Part shown: positions 12,694 through 27,600 of the stretch, piece after piece
How positions within the stretch are numbered: the stretch's first letter is position 1
Layout of the letters: each line of letters begins with the position of its first letter
Assembly (NCBI GenBank): GCA_964017045.1
Contig: OZ024807.1
Coordinates: 13,648,941-13,712,940, forward strand
DNA: 64,000 bases
Reading direction: 5' to 3'
Source of the DNA: Omphiscola glabra
Lineage: Eukaryota > Mollusca > Gastropoda > Lymnaeidae
Position numbers and translations under genes: made by a program
The notes under the pieces: generated by a model
Told to the model about the DNA's origin: nothing
Databases searched by the model: none
What the model saw: the letters and a program-made list of their open reading frames with translations, nothing else

Positions 12694-15600
12694 CTGAGGA
12701 TCAGAACAAACAAAAATAAATGGTGCAATTAATATATGTTTAAAAACTATACCATTTATGTTTGAAGCAAACTAAGTTCTTAAATTTGTTAACAATAAAT
12801 GTTAATTATATTGAAAGAAAATAATTGTCCATACCGGTGATCAAATTTCTACTACCTGGAAATTTATATGTTTTGTCTGGTGCATTACGAATTAACAGCA
12901 GAATTTGAATATTAACATCACTAATTTAGAAAAAAATTTGTAATATTGTAATTTATCGTTTAAAAATAGATATTAATTTAGATTTAAATAACACTTTAAA
13001 AGTGCCAGAGTGCCTTTTATTTGAACTCGACCATAAACAATTTTCCCAGTTAAGTTACATGATTAACAGATAATTTTTTTCTTAAAACAGCACATTTTAA
13101 AAAGATAAATGGTACAAACAGCCAACTAGACCACCAAAATGACTACACTACGACATCAACCCAGAGCAACATGGCGAGAGACAAAGCAACAGCGTGTGCA
13201 TTATTCAGCAAGAAACTGGTCAAATGAACCAAACCTCTACATTAGTGACTTTGTTATTAACTAGGTGAGGTAAAGGGATTAATGATTGGTTTTAAAGGGA
13301 AAAGGATTGTTATTTTTCTTTGTTCAAAGTTTTACTAACCTTATAAAAATAGAAATTTACAATAGCAGTAACAGTTAAAGCTTTCACAAAAATAATCTTT
13401 GGTCTCATGCTGTGAAACCTATTCTGAGAATTTCAATGAGTCTATGAGTGGCCATGATATATAAGGCACTTTCTCCCCAAGAATGGTAAGACTGATCATT
13501 GTAAATTAATACAGCTGTTGGCAGAATCATCTTCATTAACAAAGTTAATAGCTAAAGAAACACAAAAGAATGTTCAGGGAATGAACTTGAACAGGTAAGG
13601 GTCGGCATAAAAAAGCAACATCTTAGGTGGTTGAGGGGCATCGTCCCAATGTAATAGATGATGTGATAGTGGCTTGGTGGAAAGTTCTTCATACCACCCA
13701 CACCCCAAAATATAGGTACCGGTAATCCAGGCAAACCTGTAAATTTAACAGCAGATATTGAGGAACATTTTGAAGACACAAGTGGACCAGTGCTAAGTTA
13801 TCACAATAAGGAAAGATTTCAGCTCTCCTCTATATATATATATAAAAATGTAGAGCTAAGCTAATGCACTTTGCACCTCTCATTAACAAAGAGAATGTCC
13901 TTAAAAAGAATAGAATTTATGTGAATCTGCCATAGTTGGATTGCTTGTCCCTTAAAACTACACTGAGTATGATAACATTGGATTCCCAGAGTTTGAAGCA
14001 AGATTTCCGAACAATTCTTCACATTATTTAAGTTTAAGGAGAAATTTAAATTGAGTACTTAGGATAACAGTGATTTTAGGCAAGATTTGAGAACAATTCT
14101 TCACATTATTTAAATTTAAGGAGAAATTTAAATTGAGTACTTAGGACAACAGTGAATTTAGGCTACCAGAGATGCATATAAATTATAATTAACATTTTAC
14201 TTGTTTAAAATTAATTTTTTAAACATTTGTTATTTCTAAATAAATATGTTAAAATTAAAAAGGAGTACAAACTCATGAAAGTTTTAACTCAACTCAATTA
14301 AAATTTTAAAAGTCACTGTCAATTTTTGCTAATCATTAAAAACTAATAAAAAATCTAAGTCATGATAAATAAATAGTTGAGTAATAAGTTAGTTATAATT
14401 TGTAATGTTCATACTTAAAATAAAAGTAAAGTGCCAATAATGATGTTACTGGCTATCGGGGGGTGGGGTGGGTGGATGTGGGTACAGAATATGCGATTTT
14501 GGGATGGATTGGGGGGGGGGGTGGATGGGGGGGGGGGGGCTGAGTGGTAAAAGAGAAGTTCAATTGTGAAGCTTTCAGTAACGAGTTACATAGGTTCAGT
14601 TCTGTTTGGCTGCAATATAAATATTCAGGTGGAAACTATTTATCACATTTAATACCAGGCATGCTTTTTTATGGCTAATGGCTCAAGACACTTCAATTAT
14701 TTAAATTTAAAAAACTGCCTAAACTAAAACTCTATATTCCAGGCTTCTGGTCTACCAAAAACATGTGTCTGAAATATCAATTTTTTCAGACATTAGTATT
14801 TCCAATAAATATTTACCATAGAAAGCTAAAATCTAAATTAAATAGGTAAGCCCTCATTACATTATACAAAATAAATTGTTGAATGAAATCTAACTTCTGA
14901 GTATCATTTACAATATGATGAAATAATGAATGAAATCTTCTTTTGAACCATTTGAAAGAACCTACAAACCATCTTATATATACTTTGTCAATAATTAAAT
15001 TTAAATTTAATACAGGAGAAAATGAATAGACATAGCTACATGAATCATTTTAAACTGATGAAAGTTTCTTTTAATTATTTATGTAAAATGATATATATTT
15101 GCTCATGGCATTAGGGTTTTTGTTCCTTTGTAATAACTTTGTAATAATTGTAATAACTGTAGAAATTATTTTGTAAATTATAATAAAAAATTTATTTCCA
15201 GAAAGTGTTTTTTTAAATGTGACTTAGTAGTCGAGCAATATTTTTCTTTTTTTCCCCTAGAATCTCATCGTGCAATATTTTTCTTTTTTTTCCCTAGACT
15301 AGCAAGTAAAAAAATTGTAAACCAATTTAGAGCTGCTATACAAAACAGATCTAACAACGTGACAAATACGACTATTCATCATAGTTAATATTATGTTCAA
15401 AATTTGCTAAGAAGTGACAGCTATATTCAAAACCCACAAAAAAAGAGTGTCATGTTTCTCTTTAAGTGCCACTTTTAACCAAACACTAAACTATTAATGG
15501 AAACTCTCTACAGTCACTTTCAATTCTAAATTGCATTGGTATGATTTAAAATAATATTAAAAAATCAACCATGCCATGGAAACGAGCGGGCGGAGGGGAC

Positions 15601-18600
15601 AGCAAGTAATAAATCAATTATTTCAACCTTGTGAGAATGTAAAATATCTGGTGACCTGAACGCTATCAAACATTGACCAAAAAAAAAAAATACATTAATA
15701 AAGTGTGCTAAGCTAAACAAAATATAAATGTAAGGAAGACAACTCCATGACTGTTTTAAAAGTAGCTACTCATTCCAAAGTTTAGGGAAGGTGACAGCTC
15801 TATGATGAACAGACCACATCATTGCAAATGTTTGTTACAGCACTGATAAGACTAAGTGCATTGGGAAAACTATGCATACATTGTAATTTAGTTAACACTT
15901 AAATATAAATACATTTACATTACATTTATCAATATTGACTTTTAATCAGTTATTTTTTGTTACTATTGCTAACTTTTAAATCTAGAAAATTAATGGTTAT
16001 AAATACGACAAAAAAATTATTGGTTGCAGTGACTGTAATTATAAATACATATTTCTGCTTCAGACTCATATGTTACAAACTAAGCAAAGGCTCCTCCAAA
16101 TACTAATGCAGCAAACACAGATACTTTTTCATTCTATAAATTCTAGAAACAGTACTTTATAATAATGTGGCCTGCTCACAAAAGACATTTATTAATGTTG
16201 AATTATTCTTTAGGTGAAAGTAAGCATACAGACAGCCCAATGTATGCACCACTCAGCTATCTATCTCAAAAGTTGTCATAGCAACAGCCAATCAGAAAAG
16301 CAGCGCAGGTTGCACAACAAGAAGGGAGACAATCAGGGATCATTCAGTTTCAGGACAACTGTGCACCTTTCGACTGCGGTCCGTACGCGGGTTCTGGGGG
16401 TCTGAGGTAATCCCCCTCCCGCATACTCGATGTGCGGTCAGCACTTTGAGCACGTTTCTTACGACCAAACTTTTTCAGAATGGCACTGCCGAAACCACCT
16501 TTCTTTTTATCTGGAAAACGACAATCAGAGGGGAGTAACTGCGATGTTAAAATGAGCTTTCCCTTTAAAATATGCCTTTCTGGGTAATTGCTGGTTGTAT
16601 TTTTAATAAATAAATATTTCCTAACATTTAAAAGCAAACTACTGTTATTCTAAGGCAAAAAAATAATAATTTAAAAACAATAATAATAAAAAAATACAAG
16701 CTCAAATCACCTTTAATTAATCATAGAAGAGATATAGGACATGACAGCGGTCATTTCCCAATTAAATACTGCACAGGAAATGACAATGTTTATTGCATGG
16801 ACAGGAAAAAGCTTAGCGACAACAGGCCTCTGTGAAACATTGTGAGGGAACGAAGGGACCAAATTAAGATGGAAATTTCACTGTGCTGGGATGTAAATAT
16901 ATGATGAGGCAGGAAAGTGGTCTCAAGTGAATTAATAAAAAAAAATAACTATGTCCTCTACAATATTTCCCACTATTGAAAATAAAGAAATATCAAATGT
17001 ACGGTATATTTGGGTTACCATATCCACTTCTACACAGTGCTCTCTTTCTTGTCTCCTGTGCAAAAGTTAAATTGAGTTCAAAAGTAAATTAACAACGAGA
17101 AGCATGTCTTGTTGAGCAACAAAGATCCCTAGGGACAAAATATTATGAACATATTTTTTATCTTGTCTCATATCAGGTTTGTAAAAAAAATTAATGAGTG
17201 GTTTAAATCACATAATGTGGTTGTAAAAGATATTTTAATTCTTATCCAGGTACAACAGAATTAAAAACCACCCAATTCAGGGACCACAGAGACTTCATAA
17301 ATCCCAACGATCAAGAATAATTCAGCGAAAAATTTTGACATTTTATATTTTTTAATCCAATGTTTCAGGTATTATAAAATTTACTGTACGATTTAGATCC
17401 AATTTAATATCGAAGAGAATTATGAATTGATAAGGATATCAATGAAAACATTTATTCTTAAAATTAAAGTATTGGTGGTTTTACATTATTAAAAAAAACC
17501 TTACAATTATTTGATCTATATTACATAGATTTTTAGATTATAAAATTTTTATTGTTTTAAAAAAAAAAATAATTCAAGTATTCTCACTATACTTTTATTT
17601 TGCTCAATATACTAATATAGAAACTGGATCACTGCCGTATGAAACTCTATCAATACTTTATTTTAAGAGTACACGTTTAGCAACTCAACACTACTTGGTT
17701 GCAGATCTGAAAATGCCTTTATGTATGCTTTTAAAAGATGAATGCCAAACTTTCTGGGCAACTAGAGATGAGACATGAATAATGGATACAGGTGAAAATG
17801 TGGATTAGTCACGAAGCAAGGAATTTTCAGCTTAAAAGCCACAATTTTTGTCAGGAGGGTCTGGGGGGAGGACAAGGCAACTTCACACGTTCCTAGTAGC
17901 ATGTTTACTAAATACCTTGCATTTTTTTAAAACTTAAGTATGAGGTAAATAAAGTTTTGACTTTTCCTTGAACGGTTGGATTTTTTAGTGTTTTTTTTTT
18001 TTTTCAGAATCAACTCATTCAATGTGGTTTGACAATTTACAAAATTTCACCTCTGTCCTGAAACTTTTATTTTATGGATTAGCACTTTTCAAATGCATCA
18101 ATGTTAAAATGTTGAAAGAAAAAAAGTTGGCATTAATATTTAAAAAAACAATAATGAAGATGACAATTACAATAAGAAGAGAAAAGAAGGACCATAAAAA
18201 AACAGGCAATATAGAAAGATAAAATAAAAGCTAATCAATAAGGAAAGTTGTTTAAGAAACAAAGTTGGAGAGTAGTATAGAAGAGTCCACCCTTTGATGA
18301 AGAGATCGGTTGCATTAGACAAAAGATGACCACCAAAGTGAAGTCAGATGAAAATGTCTCAAAGAGAAAAAGATGAATATTAAGAAAAATTTAGGGGACA
18401 AAGAAAACTTAAAGAGATTATTGTTTGTCCAACAACCCACATGAAAGTAGTTTTTATGCAGTATGTCCATCATTATGCAGTAGTGTCAGTAGGTCTTTAG
18501 GCTAACCACAAAAGATAATTAATTAGAGGAATTAATAAACTAACAGAAGCGTAAACAAAGGTAGAAAAGATTAACCAATTATGCAGTATTCACAGTGGAG

Positions 18601-21600
18601 ATTTCAGTATTGTTATTTACTGGGAAGCCTAAATGCGACAAATGCTTGTGTATATTTTGTGGGCTGTTTGACAGACTTTTTAAATGTAACTGAGTATCTG
18701 ACAAATGCCAAACAGAAATATTGATGTTTATAAAAAAAAAAAAAAACAAGGTTGCAATTTAAACAAAATTTACAACTGCTGAAAATAAGCGGGAAGGATG
18801 TCCATAAAAACTGGTTTAAAACAAAAATCCCATTTAAGAAGGAAGTATGAAATGTTTTTTTAAAGGGAAGATTTATTTACTTGCTACATACATCCTGTGA
18901 TAATTAAGGTCTGCTGTTATATCACATGAACTTAAACAAAAAGGTCACTTAATCTCTATATTGATCAAAAAGATTTATACCAATTAAAAACATTTTGCAA
19001 ATAAAAATGAATTTTAAATGTTAGCAACCCTGCTTTTAATAAGAAAAATTGAATTAATTTTATTTTTTAAAATTTTTGATCACATGTCATAACAGCCCCA
19101 AAATATATTGGTCCACAATTTTAGTAGTCACAGGATTTTATCGCTGTCAGAATATATTACAACTGCAATTTCTGTCATTGCCAGCTTTCTTTGTTTACCA
19201 GATTTTCCACATTGATGAGATGAAATTTTGTCCTTTTAAGCTGAAAATTTGCGACACAAGGACAGATGCAAGTGAAAAATATTAAATACCAAAGCATTCA
19301 ATTTTATACATCTTTTTTTCTGTCGCAGAAAATGCTAATACCTTATTTTTTAATTCAAGGATCGTCAACATATTAAAAGTTAAATTTAAAATCAAAATCA
19401 TCATTTGCCAACCAAAAATAAAACTTTTATTAGGATGCAGTAGGCAATTTTAAGTTATATTAATGTTTGACGCTAAAATGTATGAGATAAATTTGAAAAG
19501 TCTTCCTAGTTAAATTGGTATATTTTGTATTATATTACACCAGGTGCAGCTCGATTCTTGTTGTATTGTAATTTTCTTTTTTTTGTGAACTTGATATTTA
19601 AAACTATTTTTGATTTTAGTTTAATAATTTGTGTAAACCTTGATAGATAAAAAAAATGTTGATTCTAGTTTGATTTTTTTTTTTTCATATTTAAAAATCA
19701 AACACAAAAGAGCACCAAATAAAGAAATGATAAAACCTAGACTTACAGAGTACAAAAAGCAATTATTTGTTTATTGTTATCCCATCTTTGCCATGTAGGT
19801 ATTTTAAAAACATAATAGTTACAAATAACTTAAATTATAAATGTTAAGAGTTCAAATATATTAAAAGGGTTAAAATTAGGCATGACACAAGGGTGACTTA
19901 CTGAAATATCAACAGATCATAAGTCCCTTTTATCACATGTTCAATAATAATAAAAAGCAAATCAAATATTAAAAGTATAATAAATGGAATTTAAATAATT
20001 GGTGTCCTTTAAACTAAGAAAAGTATTTTATGAATTTTCATTACTCAGTATAAGCCTGAGATAAAATAAGCAACTTTCTATGAATCTTGAGAATAATGTT
20101 TTGATTTCAGATACCATCTATGTTATACAACAATATAATTTGCGGTTAGACTTGCACATCACATAGCGTGATAGGACATCAAGCAATTTAAAAAATATTT
20201 CAGTTATATTATCATCATCCAATGGTATTAAATTTATTGTTTTTTACATATTTAGCTAACTTCAAATTCCACATCTGCACCCAGGAACACCGTCCTGGTA
20301 TGTAACTTTTTTTTTTACCAGTATTTCTTATATATTTTTTTACCAGTATTTCTTATATAGTTATAAAAGAAAACTAATATTTACTTCAGATAATTTTTCT
20401 TAGCGAGTATCCAAGCCTAGGACGACAGTTTTTATAGTAAAATTGTTTTTAAAAAAATGGTGAGTTAATACGAATCATTAACAAGTTAAAGAAAGTAAGA
20501 AACCACAGACAAAAATAGATATGTCCTGCAAATAAGTCAGAATACAAGTGAACTGTACCTTTCAAAGCTATGGGCTGTGGCTGTTGGCTATAGGACTGGT
20601 TGACTTGGTACTGATAGGAAGCTTCAGCGTCTTCCTCTGGTTGAGGGCTCTCAATGGTCTGAAGATTAGACAGATACTTGTAGTAATATACCATTCAGCT
20701 TTGGAGTCTCTTGTTGAATTTTCATTTTTGTTAGCTTTTTAAAAGATGTCGAAGCTTTTGAAATGGTTGTAAAAAGTTGTGTATAATATGCAAAGATTAT
20801 CTCTATTCAGTGGACACGTGTGAAATTGATAAAATTGCATTATAATATATAGTTATAATAAAGATGTGTTTAAAAAATAATAGTATTCATTTAATACAGC
20901 AGTAAGATGCAACATAAAAACCCATCAGAATTGACAATGGTTGCAATTTTCAAGTCAATATATATATGTTCCACCTGACTTAGTATCATAGTGCATTTAT
21001 ATATTACTCTGGGGATATTTGAGTAGGTGGAACAAAATAATGGATCGGATTGACAAACAAACCAGTATTTGGTCCAAACTTTTGTGTGCATATTATACAC
21101 AGGTCCATTTCACAGCCTTGATTTTATTGTAAACTAAAAAGTTTACTTCAAAGAAGAGAATGACCAAATTCTTTTAAATAACACTTTTGGTTTGTCCCTA
21201 ACAAGATTTAGTAGTAAAATAACCAATACATAAAAATTCTTGGCTCAGGAAAAACATTGACATTTTAACCATATTTTTATTACCTTTGGTTTAGGGCGGG
21301 GAGATTCTTGCTGCATGCAAATAAGTAAAATAAATAAACTTAAAGAGAAGTCAATGTTCGATTTTAATTTTTTTTTTTTTGTTCAGCAAAATTTCATTGC
21401 AACAGGTAAACATCTTTAAAAATAATAACCATGTTAAAGAGATGTTACTTGCAAAACATTGTATTGAGAAATAAATTTGGCATTTCGGGCAAAGGCTACG
21501 TACTGATAGTAACTTTAAAGTCAAACAATTAATTAGAGGAACCAAGGCTGAAGTTAGACTGTTGTAGATGTGAGTGAAACTCAATGGTAAAACCTTAATA

Positions 21601-24600
21601 TATTTACTGATGCACATAACTTTTATGTAAACAATCCATGCTGATAAACAGAACATGCAGATGAAGAAGTAAAAAAAATATGAGCAATTAAGTTCTCTAA
21701 ATCAAACTTAAAAGCATAACAGCCAAGCAGTAATGAAAGTGGTAGTTGCTTACACACTTTTGTTGCTGAAAAAAAGGACCATAATAATTTGGACTGTCTT
21801 AATCAGGAAGTTTAAGAACAAGGAGACAAATAAAGTCCAATTAATTTTATTTTTAAAAATATAGCCTATATATTTTATTAACTCAGTGAAAGAAATGTTA
21901 ATATTCATTTGATCCCTCAATTATTTTATTTATAAAGACTAAAGTAATGGAAGTCTAGAAAATAGAAACTAGCAATGGGTTAAAACAAAATAAATAAAAT
22001 TTCAAGGCATAGTTCTTCCACCTAAAAGTAAACAAATAATGAATCATTACCGTACCTTAAAAATAAAATGTACCCCTTGCCATAAAGAAAAAAACACCAT
22101 TTGCTTGCTTTTAGCCAATAGTCACATTAAAGGTATGGTTAAGCATGTTTAATTCCTCCAGACCAAATTTCTTCCCATTTTTTTAAAAAAATTAACTGTA
22201 GGTATAATAATTTTGTTTGAAAAGTCTACCCTGCTATTTCTCTTACCCTCTTGACCCCAGTAATTATAATAGTGCTAGATTTGGCATGGGTGCGAGGTCG
22301 CCATGACCTCTCCTGAATATCTCTCAAAGCAGCAGCTGCAACCGAATCTTCTCTCCGGGCCTCTTCGCCATTTGTCGGGATTGTTTCTGGAAGAAATAAA
22401 AATATTGGCAAGGCTGCATGCAGTTAGGTTGGTTGGAGGGAGGTCAGCTACAATGCTAAGCAAATTATGCCAGTCGAAACTGAAACACAAACGCCATTAA
22501 CAAAAGTGTAATCTTCGAAAGGATCTTAGCCATTGAATAATAACTGAAAAAAAGTATTTGGTGGAACAAAAGGTTGGAATCATTCTTTATAAATTAAAAA
22601 AGGAATGGGTTGCTGTTTTTTTTTTTTATTTAATTTCAAAAAGATTAAATTTAAGCAGTCAGAAAATGAAATAGAGACTATTACAAGTAGTCTTTGCACA
22701 AGACTATTTTGTTTTTGCAAGTTAAAAACTTAATTCAAGCATTTTTAAGAATTCGTACACAGTCAAAGAAAAAGAATTGGGAATTTCTTTTGGTATTTAT
22801 TCATAGATTTAAATTTAGATGTATATATTTTAAAGAATCAATTACTTCACAACATTAAAATAATAATAAAAAAGAAAAAGTGTTTTGAATTGTGACGTCA
22901 CCAAGTAAGGATGTTTATCCATCATAAATGAATGAGCTTTCCATTAAAATGTGATGAACAACATAAACAGCTTAATTCAAATTACCAGCAAATTTATAGA
23001 TTGTAATTTGGAAGTCACCGTTTCAGGAAGAAGTGATTAAATCTAATATGAAGTGCTGCCAATTGTAAAATAATATATTAAAAAAAGGAGCTTGAAAATA
23101 AAAATTAAAAAATTATATGGAAAATTATATTTATATTTCATAAACCCAAGCGAACGTGTTGTATGTTTTAAAATATTGTTTCATATATACACATGAAATG
23201 AACTATTTGGCAGGCCACTTTGCAGGATTAATTCACATAATCGTTTGTTAGAATTAGAAAACTCAAGTTTACAAAGTGATATTTTTAGGGGGTTCATTTC
23301 AGTGCAAAATTTTATACTTAAAAAATAAAACAGCTCAATTATTCACAACTAAATTGAATTTGATAAATTATTGTACACAAATGTTTGATTAGACAGAAAT
23401 CTTTTTTTTAAATTTAAACATTATATGATAGCTTTTAAATCATTACTCGAAATGTAAAGCTGTAGCATCAGAAACAAAATATGCCATTAATCAAAACTGT
23501 AAAAAAAAAAAAAAAAAAAAGAAAGGAAGAAACATGGCTTTTTATATAAAAAAAAAAAAGAGGAATACAATTTGAAAAAAATTGATGGGATAAAGTGTTT
23601 AAAAATCTTGAACACTCACCGATCCAATATTCACAAAGAGTTGAATTATTTGATGAATTAACTTTTTAAAAATCTTATATGTTATAGAAATATATGCACT
23701 GATCTAACCAACCAAGACACTTATTTCTGACATGTTAGTACAACTGCATTCAATTATGTTTCTAACACTAAAGTTTTGGTACCAAGGTATCATGACAAAA
23801 AAGACCCAGGATTTTAACTAAACTTTTCAAAATGCCAAACCACAGGGCCCAAATACTTACTGGAATCTGCTGTTGTCTCAAGCCTGGACCAACAAACAAT
23901 AGGATTTAGAATAGGGCACTTTCAACAAAGTATTTGCCTTTGTGCTTTAAACTAATTAAAATCGTTTTGTCTTTAAGAAGAGTTAAATTCTATTTACTTT
24001 TCTTAAATATTTGTATTCCTAAAAGATTTTAACAATACATTATTTGTTGTACTTTCTTAGTTCCTTAAGCAAATATCACAAGCACCAAAAGAAACAAACT
24101 AATTTTATTCATAGAACTATTTTAAGGGTTTGAGCTGTTTAAAATTGAGGATTTTGAAATTTCATTTGAAAATAACAATACTGTCCCTTAAGGCCATCAT
24201 TCAAGTACTTTTAAGAGTTTGATGGATGTCTGCTTTGATGACCCTGCTTAAGCAAGTTAGTACTTCAAAAATAATTCAGAAAATTTAATTCCATTTCTTA
24301 TATTCTTAATAACCCATGCAAATTGTATTTTCAAAAAAGGCAGTGTGAAATTATAGTTGCAAAGTGTTTTATTGCAATGGATGGTCTTACATAGAGCCTC
24401 AATATAATTACAAACTAACTTCTACCGCAGGGAATACACACAAAAAATACACTACTAGGAATGAAAATGTTTAAAGTGAAATACTACAAGAAAAACCTGA
24501 TGATAATAAAGACAGCCACTTACCAGAGGACACATTGGAAGGACTGTCACTGTAGGAGAATCTCGGGGATTCATCTGCATAAATGTTCTTCTCAATATAG

Positions 24601-27600
24601 TTGGGGGATCCTTGAAATAACATAAAATTCATTGATAACACGATTATTTTTTAATTTTCAGATAACTGAAGAGGATTGAAGTAAATTAAAAACTGATAAA
24701 ACTTTTTAGGAAGTCCAAGTCTTTATCCCAACCTGGTGAAATTGGGCAATAACTCATTGAAACATTCAGAAGAAGTAAAGTCCCCTTACTACTAAAAAAA
24801 TCAAGATGTTAAAACTCAAATTACTGAGACACTACTTTTATAATTTTAAAATAAGATTTTCTTGACAGATTTTTAGTTGTTTTTTTTTTTTTAAATCTAA
24901 ATATTTAGAAACTAATGTTAATGATGCATGTAAGTACAGTGCACTTGAGTAAGTGGTAATCTTAGGACCTTGGTAAAGGAAATCAACTTTGGAAAGATAA
25001 CGCTCATCACTTTTACAGCTGGCCATAGAAATTTAATAATGCAGACAACAGATTTCAAATTTACTGCTGATTAAAAATAAAGTAAATTTATAAGTTTGCC
25101 ATGGCAAGATACTGAAACAATTTTTACCATCAAGACCTGGATCGTGACGGCCGAATTGGGGTTTTTGTGTTGTTGTTGTTGTCTTAGTTACCACAGTGCC
25201 CCCTGGAGTCACTGAGCGGGCAATTTCAATGCGTCTGCGGGGCGACAGCTGATTATTGGCTGTGGTTGTCATCGAGTCCAAGAGCAGGTCAGCTTCAGCT
25301 GGGTCCATAAATAGAAACTAAGGGAAAAATAGCAACAAAAAATAGTACTGAAATATCTATAGCTGTAATTTATATTTTAAAGCAGGAATTCATGTCCATT
25401 AGAGTTATGCTTGTAACAGCAAAAAAAACAACCCAAAAAACAATACAATACAAAATTTGGAAGGAAATAAATAAAACCAGAAATTATTTTCAGGCTTTAT
25501 ATTTGACTTAGTTTTTTTAAATATTATTTCACGTCATATTAAAATAATGATTTACATCTTACTGACATTTTCCTCAACTTTAACATTGAGACCTACTTTA
25601 ATCTATATAAAAAAATTGTTTGTCAACAGTGGCTTTAGCTTTCTGTTATGTAATGTCAATAATTTCTGTTATTTAATGTCAATAATTTATGTTATTTAAC
25701 ATCAATAATTTCTGTTATTTAATGTCAATAACTTCTGTTATTTAATGTCAATAATTTCTATACATTTTAGTGTCAATAATTTCTGTTATTTAATGTCAAT
25801 AATTTCTGTTATTTAATGTCAATAATTTATGTTATTTAACATCAATAATTTCTGTTATTTAATGTCAATAACTTCTGTTATTTGATGTCAATAATTTCTG
25901 TTATTTGATGTCAATAATTTCTGTGATTTGATGTCAATAATTTCTGTGATTTGATGTCAATAATTTCTGTGATTTGATGTCAATAATTTCTGTGATTTGA
26001 TGTCAATAATTTCTGTAATTTAACATCAATACGTTAAACTTGATATTCAAAACTAAAGCACAAGAACTAAAACAACAGGAAATTATATTTAAACCAAAAC
26101 AGAATCTCTAAACAAGACCAAAAAGCTTTAAAACTACTACAAATCTATAGATTTTGTGCATTAGTGAAGTCTTGTTTTCAATGCTTACCTCGGCAGTGAC
26201 GGTTCCAGCATTATACTCAAAGTTGCCAGGTGTCGGGTGTAGCCTTAGAATCTGGCGACTGCTTGGTGTTTTACGCAAGTCCTCAACATAGACAATGGCT
26301 TCACCGATGAACTCATCTGCAAGTACATCAGTTTTGCAGTGTAGTTAGCAATTGATGGAAGAAAATCAAAAGAACTATTCGGAACAGTGACAATGCTGTT
26401 CAACATTTAAAGCATGTTTTTGTTGATGTTGTTTGGCAAAGTCAAATAAATTCACCGTTTCTACACCCAACTTGTAATGTGGTTATATTTTCACCATAGA
26501 ATAACATCGACCATCTTATAGCAGAAATAGCATTAATGTTGAGAGTCAGTGTCTGGACCACAAAAATCCTCCCACCCCAAATTTTTTTTGTTCAATATCC
26601 TAGGAAACTTCAATTTTGTAGGTGGATCCCCTATTGTCAGGTGTGACGCACCTCCCTGTGGCTTGTCCTTGTCGTAGACTTCCACTCTCACTTCCTGGGT
26701 CTCTTGCGTGATGTCACTGGAAAGAGAATGAATGAAAACTTTAAAGTAATAGAAAAACATTTGTTACAACTGGAACAAGCTATTAAATCAACAAAAACGT
26801 GTTCTTAAAAATATATATGACTTTTTGTGCTTATCTATGAAAATATTACACCATTCACTTTTTAGACAGATCCCTGCCCTATCTAAAGAGATTTCTATTT
26901 TTACAACACAGTGTAAATTACTGAATGCACACTGATCAATCTGTGCCTTCTCAATTTAGCCAGCCTCAAATTCAAATAGACCATACATTTTAAAAAAATG
27001 TTTGTAATGAAATCATTTGTACACCATGTCACTCCACCACAAGAACAGTAATGGAAGACTCTGTGAGATGGTTTTATCCCCACTTACAAGAGAAAGTGTT
27101 CATCCCAGAATGGGTTCTGTGTGTTCTTGACCACACTGGTGGCGTAGCCTTGCACTGGCTCATCGGTGGACAGCATGCACACAATGTTTGCAGCACCTAC
27201 TTTGAGAAAAATACAATAGACTTTCACAATACTGAAACAACTGAACTGTTGACACTGTAAAATAAATACAGCACTAATACAAGTTGAAATTGCTAAGTAA
27301 TTTTCAATCTATCACGGTTATAAGGATCGTTCAATTACTTTATCTGATTAGTCCAGCTGAAAAAAGAACTTAAAATATATTTTGTTCCATTATCAATTGG
27401 CTTTGTCTGACTAATTTTGAACCCAAATTTTGAAAGGGAAATATAAAATATGAAAAAAAAGGCAGAGAACCATTGACTTAACAGATTTTAACTTTCTCAA
27501 GGCTTAAATGACCAAATTAATTAAGCAACATTTAGACAGCGACTGACCAATTTCTTTAAGGTTCAGTCCATTGGCCTTGATCACCTTGACCAGGAGTCGC

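Larger units (their letters stand above)
12694..20558 (-). other. Two long AT-rich introns of the TMEM24-like gene
   Basis: Introns 12694..16366 (3.7 kb) and 16511..20558 (4.0 kb). They contain homopolymer tracts (G runs near 14509-14539), a two-copy 82-bp duplication at 13999..14162 and a two-copy repeat of about 35 bp near 15235-15300. No further exon or minisatellite array was recognised. Confidence 0.6.
20659..25127 (-). other. AT-rich introns of the TMEM24-like gene
   Basis: Introns 20659..21283, 21311..22246, 22387..24523 and 24611..25127. They hold poly-A/T tracts (near 23500 and 24880) and no array. A 23-bp segment with splice-like borders at 23861..23883 does not preserve frame and was not accepted. 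Confidence 0.6.

Noticed and set aside
20548..20742. + strand hydrophobic frame
   Set aside because: Antisense of exon 20559..20658; the hydrophobicity is a by-product of Gln/Tyr/Glu codons read backwards.
23861..23883. 23-bp segment with splice-like borders in the TMEM24-like gene
   Set aside because: The exons at 24524 and 22247 join in frame without it; including it shifts the frame to an early stop. Splice-like ends alone are not enough.
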